Origin: Halarchaeum nitratireducens
Lineage (GTDB): Archaea; Halobacteriota; Halobacteria; Halobacteriales; Halobacteriaceae
DNA length: 64,000 nucleotides
Assembly: GCF_014647155.1 (NCBI RefSeq)
Contig: NZ_BMOQ01000003.1
Span: forward strand, 1-64,000
Direction of reading: 5' to 3'
The notes under the pieces are model-generated. The model was given only the letters and a program-made list of their open reading frames with translations. It ran no database searches and was not told where the DNA came from. The position numbers were made by a program, and so were the translations under genes. Below are positions 9,501 to 17,558 of the stretch, piece by piece. Within the stretch, counting starts at the first letter, position 1. The number at the start of each line of letters is the position of its first letter.

Positions 9501-10910
9501 TTACTCCAATCCGAGGAGGTCGTCGACGAGCTCCTCGGGGTCGAAGCGCTGCAGGTCGTCGTACCCCTGTCCCGTCCCGAGGAAGAGGATGGGCTTCCCG
9601 GTGACGTACGCGACCGAGATCGCGGCGCCGCCCTGCGAATCGGCGTCCGCCTTCGTCAGGATCGCGCCGTCGATCTCCGCGGCGTCGTCGAACTCCCGGG
9701 CGCGGTTGACCGCGTCCTGTCCGGCGACGGCCTCGTCGACGAACAGCGTCATGTCGGGATCGACGACGCGGTCGATCTTCGCCAGCTGCTCCATCAGGTC
9801 GTCAGAGGTGTGGAGGCGGCCCGCGGTGTCGCCGAGGACGACGTCGACATCGTTCGCCTCCGCGTACTCGACCGCGTCGTAGATGACGGCCGCCGGGTCG
9901 CCGCCTTGCTCGTGGGCGATGAGCTTCGTGTCGAGCGTCTCGGCGTGCTCGCGCATCTGCTCGTTTGCCCCCGCGCGATAGGTGTCGCCGTTGGCGATGA
10001 CCGACGAGAACCCCCGCTCGTCGAGGTAGTTCGCGAGCTTCGCGATGCTCGTCGTCTTCCCGACGCCGTTGATCCCGGTGAAGACGATCACCAGGGGCTT
10101 CTCGGCCTCGGTGACGCGCCGATCGAAGTCGAACTGGCCGACGCCGATGACCGAGAGTAACGCGTCGCGCAGCGCCTCGTCGACGAGATCGCCCGTCGAC
10201 TCCGTGAACTTCCGCTCCTGTCCGACGAGCTCCGTCCGGATCTGATCGAGGATGGCCTCGGCGACGCTCATCTCGACGTCGCTCTCCAAGAGCGCCATCT
10301 CGAGCTCCCAGAGGGGGTCCTCGAGGTCTTCCTCCTCGATGACGACCCGCCCGCGGACCGCGGACTTGGCCTTCTTCGCGAGGCCGAAGCCCGTCGTGGA
10401 CTCCTCGGACTCGCGCTCGTCGTCGCCGTCGCTCCCGCGTTCGGTGTCGGTCGCAGTCTCAGTCTCGCGCTCGACGTCCGCGGCCGCACGCTCGTCGGCC
10501 GACGTCGCTTCGGGTGCGGGCGTCGCGTCCGAGCCGGTGCCGACCTCGCCCTCGACGACATCCGCGTCGTCCGTCTCGGACGCGGCGTCCGTCGTCGGTG
10601 CTGCCGCCGCGGTCGCATTCGTGTCCGCGTCCGCCGTCGCGGGCCCGCTCGACCCCCCGCTCTCGGTGGCCGGCGTCTCCGAGTCTCCGCGTTCCTCGGT
10701 CGCGGCCTCGACAGCCTCCGCGTCCGGCTCGGCGGCGCCCGCCGTCGCTTCGCTCGGCTCCGCGGTCTCGGCGTCGGCCTCAGCGTCGGCGTCGGCCTCA
10801 GCGTCGGCGTCGGCCTCAACGTCGGCTTCGACCGCCTCGGCGTTCTCCTCTGCGACCTCCTCGGCGTCCTTGCGGAACCGACCGAGCTTCTCCTTCAGCC
10901 CGTCGAACAT
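9501..10910 (-). CDS. ftsY: Signal recognition particle receptor FtsY
   Basis: 469 residues. The SRP receptor docks ribosome-SRP complexes at the membrane. The first about 165 residues are a very acidic, low-complexity A domain with Glu/Asp/Ala tandem repeats. The NG domain follows: P-loop GINGVGKTT, the DTYRAGA box, DTAGRLHT, and TKADADSQGG for guanine specificity, ending GQGYDDLQRF. It is the last gene of the run rpl39e-rpl31e-eif6-pfdA-ftsY on the minus strand, with only 6 bases between pfdA's stop and this ATG. The acidic domain is longer than in bacterial relatives; such extensions are common in haloarchaea. Confidence 0.97.
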   Translation of the reverse strand: MFDGLKEKLGRFRKDAEEVAEENAEAVEADVEADADAEADADAEADAETAEPSEATAGAAEPDAEAVEAATEERGDSETPATESGGSSGPATADADTNATAAAAPTTDAASETDDADVVEGEVGTGSDATPAPEATSADERAAADVERETETATDTERGSDGDDERESEESTTGFGLAKKAKSAVRGRVVIEEEDLEDPLWELEMALLESDVEMSVAEAILDQIRTELVGQERKFTESTGDLVDEALRDALLSVIGVGQFDFDRRVTEAEKPLVIVFTGINGVGKTTSIAKLANYLDERGFSSVIANGDTYRAGANEQMREHAETLDTKLIAHEQGGDPAAVIYDAVEYAEANDVDVVLGDTAGRLHTSDDLMEQLAKIDRVVDPDMTLFVDEAVAGQDAVNRAREFDDAAEIDGAILTKADADSQGGAAISVAYVTGKPILFLGTGQGYDDLQRFDPEELVDDLLGLE

Positions 10911-10916
10911 GTCGGG

Positions 10917-11387
10917 TTATTCGCCGTCGCCGCCCTGCCCCTGCGACTGCTGCATCTGCTGTTGCATCATCTGTTGTTGGGCCTGCTGGGCCTGCTGTTC
11001 GAGCTGTGCGCTCTCCTCTTCGACCTCCGCGAGCTCCTCGCGGACGTCCTCGATGCGCTCGTCGAGCGTCTCCTTTTTGGCTTCCAGACTCTCGACGGCG
11101 CCCTCCTGGGTGCGCTCGGCCGAGTAGTCGGCGCCGAGCTCGACGATGACCTCGTCGATGTCCTCGACTTCCGCGCGGACGTACGCGCCGCCGCCGACCG
11201 GTACCTGCACCGTCGAGCCGGTCTCGATGGTGTTCAGGGCCTCGATGGCCTCGTCTGCCTCGCGCTTCTCCTCTCGCAGGCTCTCGACTTCCGCCTCGAG
11301 TTCGGCCTGTTCCTCTTCGAGGGCCTGAATCTGTTGGGAGAGTTCCTGCAGCTGCTGTCGACCGCCACCGCCGCCTCCGAGACTCAT
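10917..11387 (-). CDS. pfdA: Prefoldin subunit alpha
   Basis: 156 residues. Prefoldin is a hexameric jellyfish-shaped chaperone (two alpha, four beta) that hands unfolded proteins to the thermosome. Two long coiled-coil helices (about 9-50 and 95-135) flank the beta-hairpin segment STVQVPVGGGAYVRAEVEDIDEVIVELG, which is diagnostic. The N-terminus is glycine-rich and the C-terminus is a long Gln/Met-rich tail, probably disordered. It is placed between eif6 and ftsY; the beta subunit is not in the window. Confidence 0.95.
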   Translation of the reverse strand: MSLGGGGGGRQQLQELSQQIQALEEEQAELEAEVESLREEKREADEAIEALNTIETGSTVQVPVGGGAYVRAEVEDIDEVIVELGADYSAERTQEGAVESLEAKKETLDERIEDVREELAEVEEESAQLEQQAQQAQQQMMQQQMQQSQGQGGDGE

Positions 11388-11484
11388 GCGTGGAAGGGGG
11401 GCCGCGAGCGGGAAGTATCTTAGGATGTGGGTCCCGACGCCTCGCGGGCCGGCGAAAACGGGGTGCGTCGGCGTGAGCGAAGTC

Positions 11485-12147
11485 TCAGATGTAGCCGAGG
11501 GCGTCCTCGATACGGCCGAGCTCGGGGCCGGTCGTGTCCTCGCCGACCACGTAGCCGTGCGTGTTGGCGATGAGGCCGGAGCCGACGAGCGGCGCGCCGT
11601 AGTTGATCGTGCCGATGTCGGCGGGGACCCCGAGGACCTCCTCCAGCCGATCGAGCTCGTCGTCGGTCGTCTTCGGGTGACAGAGCACGCCGTCGTTCGT
11701 CGCGACGGCGGCCGTGCCGACCGTCTCGACGTCCGCGATGCGCCCGCGCGTCACGGGCACGTCGAGGGTGTCGGTCACCACTTCGACGGCCTCACGGCCG
11801 AGGTCCGGGTGGACGTACGCCCCCTGATCGTTGGCGAGGACGACGTTGCCGGCGGCGTTGACGCGTCCCGGGAGCGCCCCGACGGGGAGATCGGTCGCGT
11901 CGGCGATGCGCTCGCGCTCTCGGTCGCGGACGCGGCCGCTGACGAGGATTCCCGACGCGTTGCCGGTGGCGAGGGACCCGACGGTGCTCGACCCGCCGAT
12001 CCGGGTGGGGACGGCGGGCACGTCGAGCTCGTCCGCGACCGACTCGACGAGGTCGTCGTCGAGGTCCGGGCGGACGAGGACGCAACCGTCGGTCGCGCGG
12101 GCGAACACGCCGACGTACGGTGATCCGGAGAACGAAGCGCGGAGCAA
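11485..12147 (-). CDS. eif6: Translation initiation factor 6 (aIF6)
   Basis: 220 residues using a TTG start (12147-12145), giving [21 protein letters not shown], the family's normal N-terminus and length. Extending to the upstream ATG would add an unrelated Arg-rich stretch that runs antisense-free into rpl31e. aIF6 binds the large ribosomal subunit and blocks joining with the small subunit. The five-fold pseudo-repeat fold is visible from repeated patterns such as [28 protein letters not shown] and ASGILVSGR. It lies 7 bases beyond the rpl31e stop. In related haloarchaea a ribosomal LX/L18a gene commonly follows; here only about 97 bases separate it from pfdA. Confidence 0.95.
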   Translation of the reverse strand: MLRASFSGSPYVGVFARATDGCVLVRPDLDDDLVESVADELDVPAVPTRIGGSSTVGSLATGNASGILVSGRVRDRERERIADATDLPVGALPGRVNAAGNVVLANDQGAYVHPDLGREAVEVVTDTLDVPVTRGRIADVETVGTAAVATNDGVLCHPKTTDDELDRLEEVLGVPADIGTINYGAPLVGSGLIANTHGYVVGEDTTGPELGRIEDALGYI

Positions 12148-12154
12148 GGTGGTG

Positions 12155-12436
12155 TTACTCGTCTGCGTGCTCGGCCTCGACGACCGTCTCGCCCTCCTCC
12201 TCGAAGCGGGCGGCACGTACGCGAAGCTTCCGCGGCGGGTTCTTGTTCGAGCGCGACCAGATGGCCTCGTTGATCGAGGGATCGAGGCGGACCTCCTCCT
12301 CGTCGACGGCGAAGTGCTTGGCGAGGTGCCCGCGAACGAGCGTCGCGGCCTTCCCGGCGCGTTCGTGCTTGGCGACGGCCTGCAGGTCGCGCAACGGGAC
12401 GGTGACGATGCGCTCCTCGAAGTCGCTGGCGCTCAT
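12155..12436 (-). CDS. rpl31e: Large-subunit ribosomal protein L31e
   Basis: 93 residues, a component of the 50S subunit near the exit tunnel. It matches the L31e pattern: [34 protein letters not shown], the [12 protein letters not shown] segment and PPRKLRVRA. Its ATG overlaps the last base of the rpl39e TAA stop, so translation is coupled. The C-terminal acidic tail is typical of haloarchaea. Confidence 0.97.
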   Translation of the reverse strand: MSASDFEERIVTVPLRDLQAVAKHERAGKAATLVRGHLAKHFAVDEEEVRLDPSINEAIWSRSNKNPPRKLRVRAARFEEEGETVVEAEHADE

Positions 12437-12588
12437 TATTCGTCCGTGTCGCTACGCCGCCAGTGGCGGCGCTTCGGGTTTCGCTGCACGTCGCGGTCCG
12501 TCTTCATCATGACCCACGCCGGGACGCGGCTGTTCTGGCGCTCCAGCTTCGCCAGCCGCTTCTTTTTGGCCTTGGTCTTCTTGCCCAT
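12436..12588 (-). CDS. rpl39e: Large-subunit ribosomal protein L39e
   Basis: 50 residues, the exact size of L39e. The protein begins [19 protein letters not shown], continues through [11 protein letters not shown] and ends with the conserved [11 protein letters not shown]. It is strongly basic, unlike its acidic neighbours, as expected for a protein lining the exit tunnel. It is the first gene of the operon rpl39e-rpl31e-eif6-pfdA-ftsY. A CTTAAAA box at about 12615-12621 lies about 30 bases upstream of the ATG. Confidence 0.97.
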   Translation of the reverse strand: MGKKTKAKKKRLAKLERQNSRVPAWVMMKTDRDVQRNPKRRHWRRSDTDE

Positions 12589-12691
12589 AGTGGTACGAAC
12601 GTTTCCCCGCCGCGCTTAAAACGTTGTTCTTCTCGACCCGGCACGCGCCGCCGCCCGACCAGTTAAGGACCTGTACGCGGACACCCCCAGT
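12589..12691. promoter_or_regulatory. Divergent promoter region of rpl39e operon and DUF7522-like gene
   Basis: A 103-base gap between divergent genes. A minus-strand TATA-like box (CTTAAAA on the plus strand, about 12615-12621) serves rpl39e, and a plus-strand box (AGTTAAGG, about 12660-12667) lies about 25-30 bases before the ATG at 12692. Both positions fit near-leaderless transcripts. Confidence 0.6.
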
Positions 12692-13132
12692 ATGGCCAAC
12701 GAAGACGCCGAGCTGGAACACGACCTGCTCTCAGAGGAGGCCCGCGAGCGGCTGCGCATCATCGCGCGCACCGCGCTCGGGGACAGCCTCCGCTCCGTGA
12801 CGTACTTCACGCACACCGACTACGAGCAAGTCTACCTCCGCTCGGACCTCGAACGCGACGCCGACCTCTCCGCGTTCATCGGCGCCGAGTGGCAGTCGTT
12901 CCAGCTCACCCAGGACGCCTACGCGGGCAGCGAACTGGGCGAGTACGACTACACGATCCGAGCGTTCAGTAACGGCTACCTCCTGCGCGTCACGACCGAC
13001 CGCGAGGGGGTCTTCCTGACGACGGACGGCCTGACCATGACGGACGTCGAGTCCTGCGCCGCCGCCCTGGAGGAGACCCTCGATCACTGGCGGGAGGGGA
13101 ACCTCGGCGAGGACGCGGACGACGCGGAGTAG
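12692..13132 (+). CDS. Haloarchaeal DUF7522-like protein
   Basis: 146 residues, acidic and soluble. The core RIIARTALGDSLRSVTYFTHTDYEQVYLRSDLERDADLSAFIGAEW is a pattern I associate with a haloarchaea-only family (DUF7522-type name; not verified). A second conserved-looking part is YDYTIRAFSNGYLLRVTTDREGVFLTTDGLT, probably beta-strands, followed by a C-terminal helix. No catalytic motif can be named. It has its own promoter, divergent from the ribosomal operon. Confidence 0.7.
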   Translation: MANEDAELEHDLLSEEARERLRIIARTALGDSLRSVTYFTHTDYEQVYLRSDLERDADLSAFIGAEWQSFQLTQDAYAGSELGEYDYTIRAFSNGYLLRVTTDREGVFLTTDGLTMTDVESCAAALEETLDHWREGNLGEDADDAE

Positions 13133-13151
13133 CGGACGACGCGGCGTCCCG

Positions 13152-13706
13152 CTACAGCGCGAATCGCTCGCGCGTCTCGTACTCCGGGCCCTCGTGCGTC
13201 AGCGTGCTCTCCGTCACCCGCACCTCCTCGACGCGCGCCGTCCCGATTTCGGGATCGCGCTCCCGGACGAGACGCCGCACTAGCTCCTTCCCGCCGCCGT
13301 GTCGCATCCGCGCGAGCGTGACGTGGGGCGTGAACTCGGTCCCGTCGGGGTCGAATCCCGCGGCCACGCACTCGCGCTCGACGGCGTCGTGGAGCGCCGC
13401 GAGCTCGACTGCGCCCGCCGTGAGGCCGAGCCACAGCACGCTGATGTAGTCGAGGCTCGGGAAGACGCCGAGCCCGCCGAACGTCGCGTCGAACGGCCCG
13501 ACGCGCGTCGACGCGACGGCGCGCTCGACCGCCGCCACCGTCTCCGCGTACGCCGACTCCTCGACGTCGCCGAGGAACTTCAGCGTCACGTGCGCCGTCG
13601 CGGGGTCGACGAAGTCGAGGCCGTCCGCGTCCGCGAACTCGGCCTGGAGCGCCCGTATCGGCTCGACGAGCGCGTCGGGGAGGTCGACGCTGACGAACAG
13701 CCGCAT
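13152..13706 (-). CDS. thpR: RNA 2',3'-cyclic phosphodiesterase
   Basis: 184 residues from the chosen ATG (MRLFVSVDLPD), which matches family N-termini; a frame extension 24 codons upstream would add unrelated residues across the promoter. It belongs to the 2H phosphoesterase superfamily (LigT/ThpR), which opens 2',3'-cyclic phosphates on RNA ends. The two HxTx motifs are present: HVTLKFLG (about residue 45) and HVTLARM (about residue 128). It converges with the upstream DUF7522-like gene (19 bases apart). Confidence 0.93.
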   Translation of the reverse strand: MRLFVSVDLPDALVEPIRALQAEFADADGLDFVDPATAHVTLKFLGDVEESAYAETVAAVERAVASTRVGPFDATFGGLGVFPSLDYISVLWLGLTAGAVELAALHDAVERECVAAGFDPDGTEFTPHVTLARMRHGGGKELVRRLVRERDPEIGTARVEEVRVTESTLTHEGPEYETRERFAL

Positions 13707-13759
13707 ACCGGCCTCTCGCACGGCGTAGCCCTTAACCCCGCGGGCCGCTAAACGGGACC

Positions 13760-14518
13760 ATGACCGACCGCGAGCCACGCGAGGGCGCGGATCATCGCTT
13801 CTCCGAGGGGCAGGGCTTCGACGACCCCTACGAGGGGTTCGATCTCGACCCGCCGGAACTCGACGTCGACCCGACCGAGGTCGACCCCGTTGACGACCGC
13901 GTTCTCGTCGACCTGCTCGACGACGCGAACATCGCCGCCGACCGCGTCGACGCCGACGCGCTCATCGACGTCGGGCTGAGCTACATGGGCATCAATCGCT
14001 TCGAGGAGGCCGTCGACGCCTTCGAGCGCGCCGCGCGCTTCGCCGACGACGAGACGGACGAGCAGGAGGCGCGGGTGAATCAGGGCGTCGCGCACGCCGA
14101 ACTCGAGGAGTGGGACGCCGCCGCGAGCGCCCACCGGGAGGCGCTCTACATCGACGAGGACGGCCCGTTCGCCGCCGAGGCGCAGACGAACCTCGCGTAC
14201 GCCCTCTGGGAGTACGGGAAGACCGAGGAGGCCTACCAGCACGCCGAGGACGCCGTCCGCAAGGACAAGCGCCTCCCGCACGGCTGGTACAACCTCGGCT
14301 TCATGGAGAACGAGCAGGGCCGTCACGAGCAGGCCCTCGACGCCCTCGACAACGCGATCCGCCTCGGCTTCAAACAGGCGGACGTCTACGAGGAGAAGGC
14401 CCGCGCGCTCGACGAGCTCGGGCGCGAGGAGGAGGCGACGGACGTCGTCGAACACGCCGAGGAGATCCGCGAACGTCAGGAGGAACGCCTCGTGGATCAG
14501 GAACGACAGCGCGAATGA
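13760..14518 (+). CDS. Tetratricopeptide-repeat protein
   Basis: 252 residues, strongly acidic, cytoplasmic. After an Asp-rich N-terminus (about 1-65) there are about five TPR units (about 70-235), for example LIDVGLSYMGINRFEEAVDAFERAARF, NLAYALWEYGKTEEAYQHAEDAVR and GWYNLGFMENEQGRHEQALDALDNAIRLG. TPR proteins are protein-protein adaptors. Its TGA overlaps the ATG of the next gene (ATGA), so it is co-translated with the DUF424 protein. Divergent from thpR. Confidence 0.92.
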   Translation: MTDREPREGADHRFSEGQGFDDPYEGFDLDPPELDVDPTEVDPVDDRVLVDLLDDANIAADRVDADALIDVGLSYMGINRFEEAVDAFERAARFADDETDEQEARVNQGVAHAELEEWDAAASAHREALYIDEDGPFAAEAQTNLAYALWEYGKTEEAYQHAEDAVRKDKRLPHGWYNLGFMENEQGRHEQALDALDNAIRLGFKQADVYEEKARALDELGREEEATDVVEHAEEIRERQEERLVDQERQRE

Positions 14519-14817
14519 GCGTCCGGCTCACTGAGCGCAACACCGACCGCGGTCTCCTCGTCGCCGCCGCGGACGCGGCGATCGTCGGCGAGACGTACGA
14601 CAACGGCACCGTCTCCGTCACCGTCGAGCCGTCCTTCTACGGCGACGCCGAGAGCGAGACGGACGCCGACGCCCTCGCGGCGAGCCTCGGGCGCGCGAGC
14701 GTCGCCAACCTCGTGGGCGATATCGCCGTCACGACCGCCATCGACGCCGGCTACGTCGCGGAAGCGAACGTCGTCGACCTCGGCGGCGTCCCGCACGCCC
14801 AGTACCTCCGGCTGTAG
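14515..14817 (+). CDS. DUF424 family protein
   Basis: 100 residues. The opening RLTERNTDRGLLVAAADAAIVGETYDNGTVSVTVEPSFYGD followed by an alternating helix (ALAASLGRASVANLVGDIAVTTAIDAGYV) and a terminal HAQYLRL is the DUF424 pattern, a widespread archaeal family without an assigned function, often near translation genes. The ATG overlaps the stop of the TPR gene by the ATGA arrangement, which fixes this start. A longer frame exists upstream but it is a shadow of the TPR gene. Confidence 0.88.
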   Translation: MSVRLTERNTDRGLLVAAADAAIVGETYDNGTVSVTVEPSFYGDAESETDADALAASLGRASVANLVGDIAVTTAIDAGYVAEANVVDLGGVPHAQYLRL

Positions 14818-14890
14818 GTTCGTCGCCGACGACGGCAACCGCTCGCGGTTCCGAAGCTACCAAACGTTCTCACGCGCTAGTACGCTCAAC

Positions 14891-16138
14891 ATGGGGACGC
14901 AGGAACAGAGCCCGCTCGACGTCGAGGCGCTCCGCGCGGACTTCCCGATTCTGGAGCGCGAGGTCGCCGACGGCGTGCCGCTCGTCTACTTCGATAACGC
15001 CGCGACGACCCAGACGCCCACGCGGGTCGTCGACTCCATCACCGACTACTACTACGAGTACAACTCGAACGTCCATCGGGGGATCCACCAGCTGAGCCAG
15101 GAGGCCTCGATCGCGTACGAGGAGGCCCACGATCGGATCGCCGAGCTCGTCGGCGCATCGGGCGCACGCGAGGAGATCGTCTTCACGAAGAACACGACGG
15201 AGGCGTTCAACCTCGTCGCCTACGCGTGGGGGCTGAACGAACTCGGCGAGGGCGATACGGTCGTCCTCACCGAGATGGAACACCACGCCTCGCTCGTCAC
15301 GTGGCAGCAGATCGCCAAGAAGACGGGCGCGACGGTCGAGTACATCCCGATCACCGAGGACGGCACGCTCGACATGGACGCCGCGGGCGACCTCATCGAC
15401 GACGACACGGCGATGGTCTCCGTCGTCCACGCCTCGAACGTCCTCGGGGCCATCAACCCCGTGGGGGACCTCGCCGAGATGGCTCACGAGCAGGACGCGC
15501 TGATATTCGTCGACGGCGCGCAGGCCGTCCCCAACCGCCCCGTGGACGTCGAGGCCATCGACGCCGACTTCTACGCCTTCAGCGGGCACAAGATGGCCGG
15601 CCCGACCGGCATCGGCGCGCTCTACGGGAAACGCCACCTCCTCGACGCGATGGATCCCTACCTCTTCGGGGGCGAGATGATCAAGAAGGTCACCTACGAC
15701 GACGCGACGTGGAACGACCTCCCGTGGAAGTTCGAGGCCGGCACGCCGAGTATCTCCGAGGGCATCGCGTTCGCCGAGGCCGCCGACTACGTCGACGACG
15801 TGGGCCTCGAGAACATCCGGGCTCACGAGGAGTACGTCACGGAGTACGCCTACGACGAGCTCTCGAAGCTCGACGGCGTGGAGATCTACGGCCCGCCCGC
15901 GGACCGTCGCGGCGGTCTCGTCGCGTTCAACGTCGAGGGCATCCACGCCCACGACCTCTCCAGCATCCTCAACGACTATGGCGTCGCCGTCCGGGCCGGC
16001 GATCACTGCACCCAGCCGCTCCACGACACCCTCGGCGTCCCCGCGAGCATCCGCGCTTCCTTCTACCTCTACAACACCCGCGACGAGGTCGACACCCTGA
16101 TCGAGGGCGTCGAGGGAGCCATCGACATCTTCCACTGA
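14891..16138 (+). CDS. sufS: Cysteine desulfurase SufS
   Basis: 415 residues. A PLP enzyme that takes sulfur from cysteine and hands a persulfide to a scaffold for Fe-S assembly. Group II features are seen: YFDNAATTQTPTRV, NVHRGIHQLSQEAS, HHASLVTWQ, the PLP lysine in FSGHKMAGPTGIGALYGK (about residue 233), and the persulfide Cys in RAGDHCTQPLH (about residue 372). The likely partner SufU is encoded 0.9 kb downstream on the same strand, separated by two small membrane genes. The sufB/C/D genes are not in the window. Confidence 0.97.
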   Translation: MGTQEQSPLDVEALRADFPILEREVADGVPLVYFDNAATTQTPTRVVDSITDYYYEYNSNVHRGIHQLSQEASIAYEEAHDRIAELVGASGAREEIVFTKNTTEAFNLVAYAWGLNELGEGDTVVLTEMEHHASLVTWQQIAKKTGATVEYIPITEDGTLDMDAAGDLIDDDTAMVSVVHASNVLGAINPVGDLAEMAHEQDALIFVDGAQAVPNRPVDVEAIDADFYAFSGHKMAGPTGIGALYGKRHLLDAMDPYLFGGEMIKKVTYDDATWNDLPWKFEAGTPSISEGIAFAEAADYVDDVGLENIRAHEEYVTEYAYDELSKLDGVEIYGPPADRRGGLVAFNVEGIHAHDLSSILNDYGVAVRAGDHCTQPLHDTLGVPASIRASFYLYNTRDEVDTLIEGVEGAIDIFH

Positions 16139-16210
16139 GCCGGCGGCTCGCGCCCCGGTGGCGCTCGTTCGACCCCGACCTTTATGCCGCCTCGCGGATT
16201 ACGTCGTACC

Positions 16211-16420
16211 GTGAAGGACAAGATCACGCGCGCCGTCAACCGCGCCAAGTACGCGGCGGTCGGAGCGGCGCTCGGTGCCGGTATCGGCGGACTGGTCAGT
16301 CGGAACGCGGCGAGCACGGGCGGCGCGCTCGGCGCGCTCGCGGGGGCCTTCCTCGGCGAGACGAGCGCCGGCGCGAAGAGCGCCTACGAGACGCTCACGG
16401 ACCGCGCCACCGAGGAGTAA
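16211..16420 (+). CDS. Small glycine-zipper membrane protein
   Basis: 69 residues from a GTG start. A CTTTAT box at about 16179-16184 lies about 28 bases before this GTG, which fits a leaderless mRNA; the in-frame ATG at 16184 sits on the box itself and is unlikely to be used. A basic N-terminus (KDKITRAVNRAKYAA) precedes an Ala/Gly-rich membrane hairpin with GAGIGGLVSR and GGALGALAGAFLGE, similar to glycine-zipper proteins. The TAA abuts the stop of the convergent gene with no spacer. Function unknown. Confidence 0.7.
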   Translation: MKDKITRAVNRAKYAAVGAALGAGIGGLVSRNAASTGGALGALAGAFLGETSAGAKSAYETLTDRATEE

Positions 16421-16885
16421 TCACTTTTTACCGCCGTCGTTCCCCTCTGACTGCGTCGCGTCCCCGTCGATCCAGCGCTCGCCGACGTACTCCTCGACGA
16501 GCAACAGGAGGCTGTAGCCGACGGTCGCCCAGCAGCCGACGGCGCTGAAGACGACCGGTTCGGGAACGGGGAACGCGTCCACGAGCCTGATCGCGGCGAG
16601 CGCGCCGAGCAGATTGCAGAACGTGGCGAAGAGGTGTACCATCTCGACGGCCGAGCGGACGTCGCGGCTGTCGCGCTCGACGCGCACGAGGAAGCCACCG
16701 AAGCCGTACCACGTGAGCGCGGCGAAGCCGACCAGCGATCCCGTGACGTAGCCGAGGACGTCGAGGTGCGTCGGGACGCCGAACTCGGCGATGAGGAACG
16801 CTCCCGCGCCCCAGATCGTGAGCGTGTAGCCGTACGCCCACGACTCGTCGAGGAGGGTCCGCGCGAGCCGGTCCCGATAGCCCAT
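16421..16885 (-). CDS. Four-helix membrane protein, unknown function
   Basis: 154 residues with four likely transmembrane helices (about 20-36, 42-64, 80-101, 110-130), a short Arg/Asp-rich loop between helices 2 and 3, and a polar C-terminus ending GGKK. No transporter or enzyme motif is recognised. It lies between the sufS and sufU genes on the opposite strand and shares a zero-base junction with the glycine-zipper gene. Confidence 0.7.
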   Translation of the reverse strand: MGYRDRLARTLLDESWAYGYTLTIWGAGAFLIAEFGVPTHLDVLGYVTGSLVGFAALTWYGFGGFLVRVERDSRDVRSAVEMVHLFATFCNLLGALAAIRLVDAFPVPEPVVFSAVGCWATVGYSLLLLVEEYVGERWIDGDATQSEGNDGGKK

Positions 16886-17060
16886 GCGCGACTCGTGCGT
16901 GTCCCACGGGGTAAAGCGCGGTGGGGCGAGCGTGACGCCGTGATGCGCCCACCACCGTCCGTCGTCAGCCGCCCGCCGCGATCGTCACCCGCGGCCGCCG
17001 GCCCGTCGCGTCCCGTACCGCCCGAGAACGCCGGCGACGGAACGTTTTTCCGCCGTACGT

Positions 17061-17072
17061 CCGTACGTACGG
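17061..17072. promoter_or_regulatory. Perfect 12-bp palindrome at the sufU start
   Basis: CCGTACGTACGG is a perfect palindrome, preceded directly by the half-copy CCGTACGT (17053-17060). It ends five bases before the sufU ATG, between a TATA-like GTTTTTC (about 17043-17049) and the start codon, so a bound protein would cover the transcription start. A metal- or redox-responsive operator is an inference from the gene's role. Confidence 0.45.
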
Positions 17073-17077
17073 TCATC

Positions 17078-17503
17078 ATGAGCATGGGTTCGGATATGTA
17101 CCGACAGCAGATCCTCGACCACTACCGGAACCCCCGGAACCACGGGGAACTCGACGAGCCGACGTTCAGCCACGAGGGGTTCAACCCCTCCTGCGGCGAC
17201 GAGATCGAGTTCGACGTCCAGCTCGCCGACGACGGGGAGACGGTCGAGAACGTCGCCTTCCACGGCGACGGCTGCGCGATCAGTCAGGCCTCGGCGAGCC
17301 TGCTCTCTCAGGAGCTCCCCGGGATGACGCTCGACGAGATCGACGAGCTCGACCGCGACGACGTGCTCGACCTCCTTGGAGTCGAGGTGACGCCGATGCG
17401 GATCAAGTGCGCGGTGCTCGCCGAGAAGGTCGTGCAGGACGGCGCGGACATCTACCGCGGCGAGAAGGAACTCGAAGCGACGTCGACCGAGGACGACGAG
17501 TAA
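17078..17503 (+). CDS. sufU: Fe-S cluster assembly scaffold SufU/IscU-like
   Basis: 141 residues from ATG 17078 (MSMGSDMYRQQILDHYRNPRNHG). The longer frame upstream lacks family similarity and crosses the promoter. The three conserved cysteines are present in SCGDEI, GDGCAISQAS and IKCAVLAEK, with the Asp after the first Cys that is required for cluster release or metal binding. The spacing with a long insert before the third Cys fits SufU rather than IscU. It would accept persulfide from SufS (sufS is 0.9 kb upstream). TATA-like GTTTTTC lies about 30 bases before the ATG. Confidence 0.95.
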   Translation: MSMGSDMYRQQILDHYRNPRNHGELDEPTFSHEGFNPSCGDEIEFDVQLADDGETVENVAFHGDGCAISQASASLLSQELPGMTLDEIDELDRDDVLDLLGVEVTPMRIKCAVLAEKVVQDGADIYRGEKELEATSTEDDE

Positions 17504-17558
17504 GCCTCCGGTCGATCCGACCGCAGTCGTTTTGCCGGCGGCGGCGGGAGTACGACCC

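Noticed and set aside
14110-14817. 235-codon frame overlapping the TPR gene
   Set aside because: Only its last 100 codons are a real gene (DUF424); the first part is a shadow of the TPR gene.
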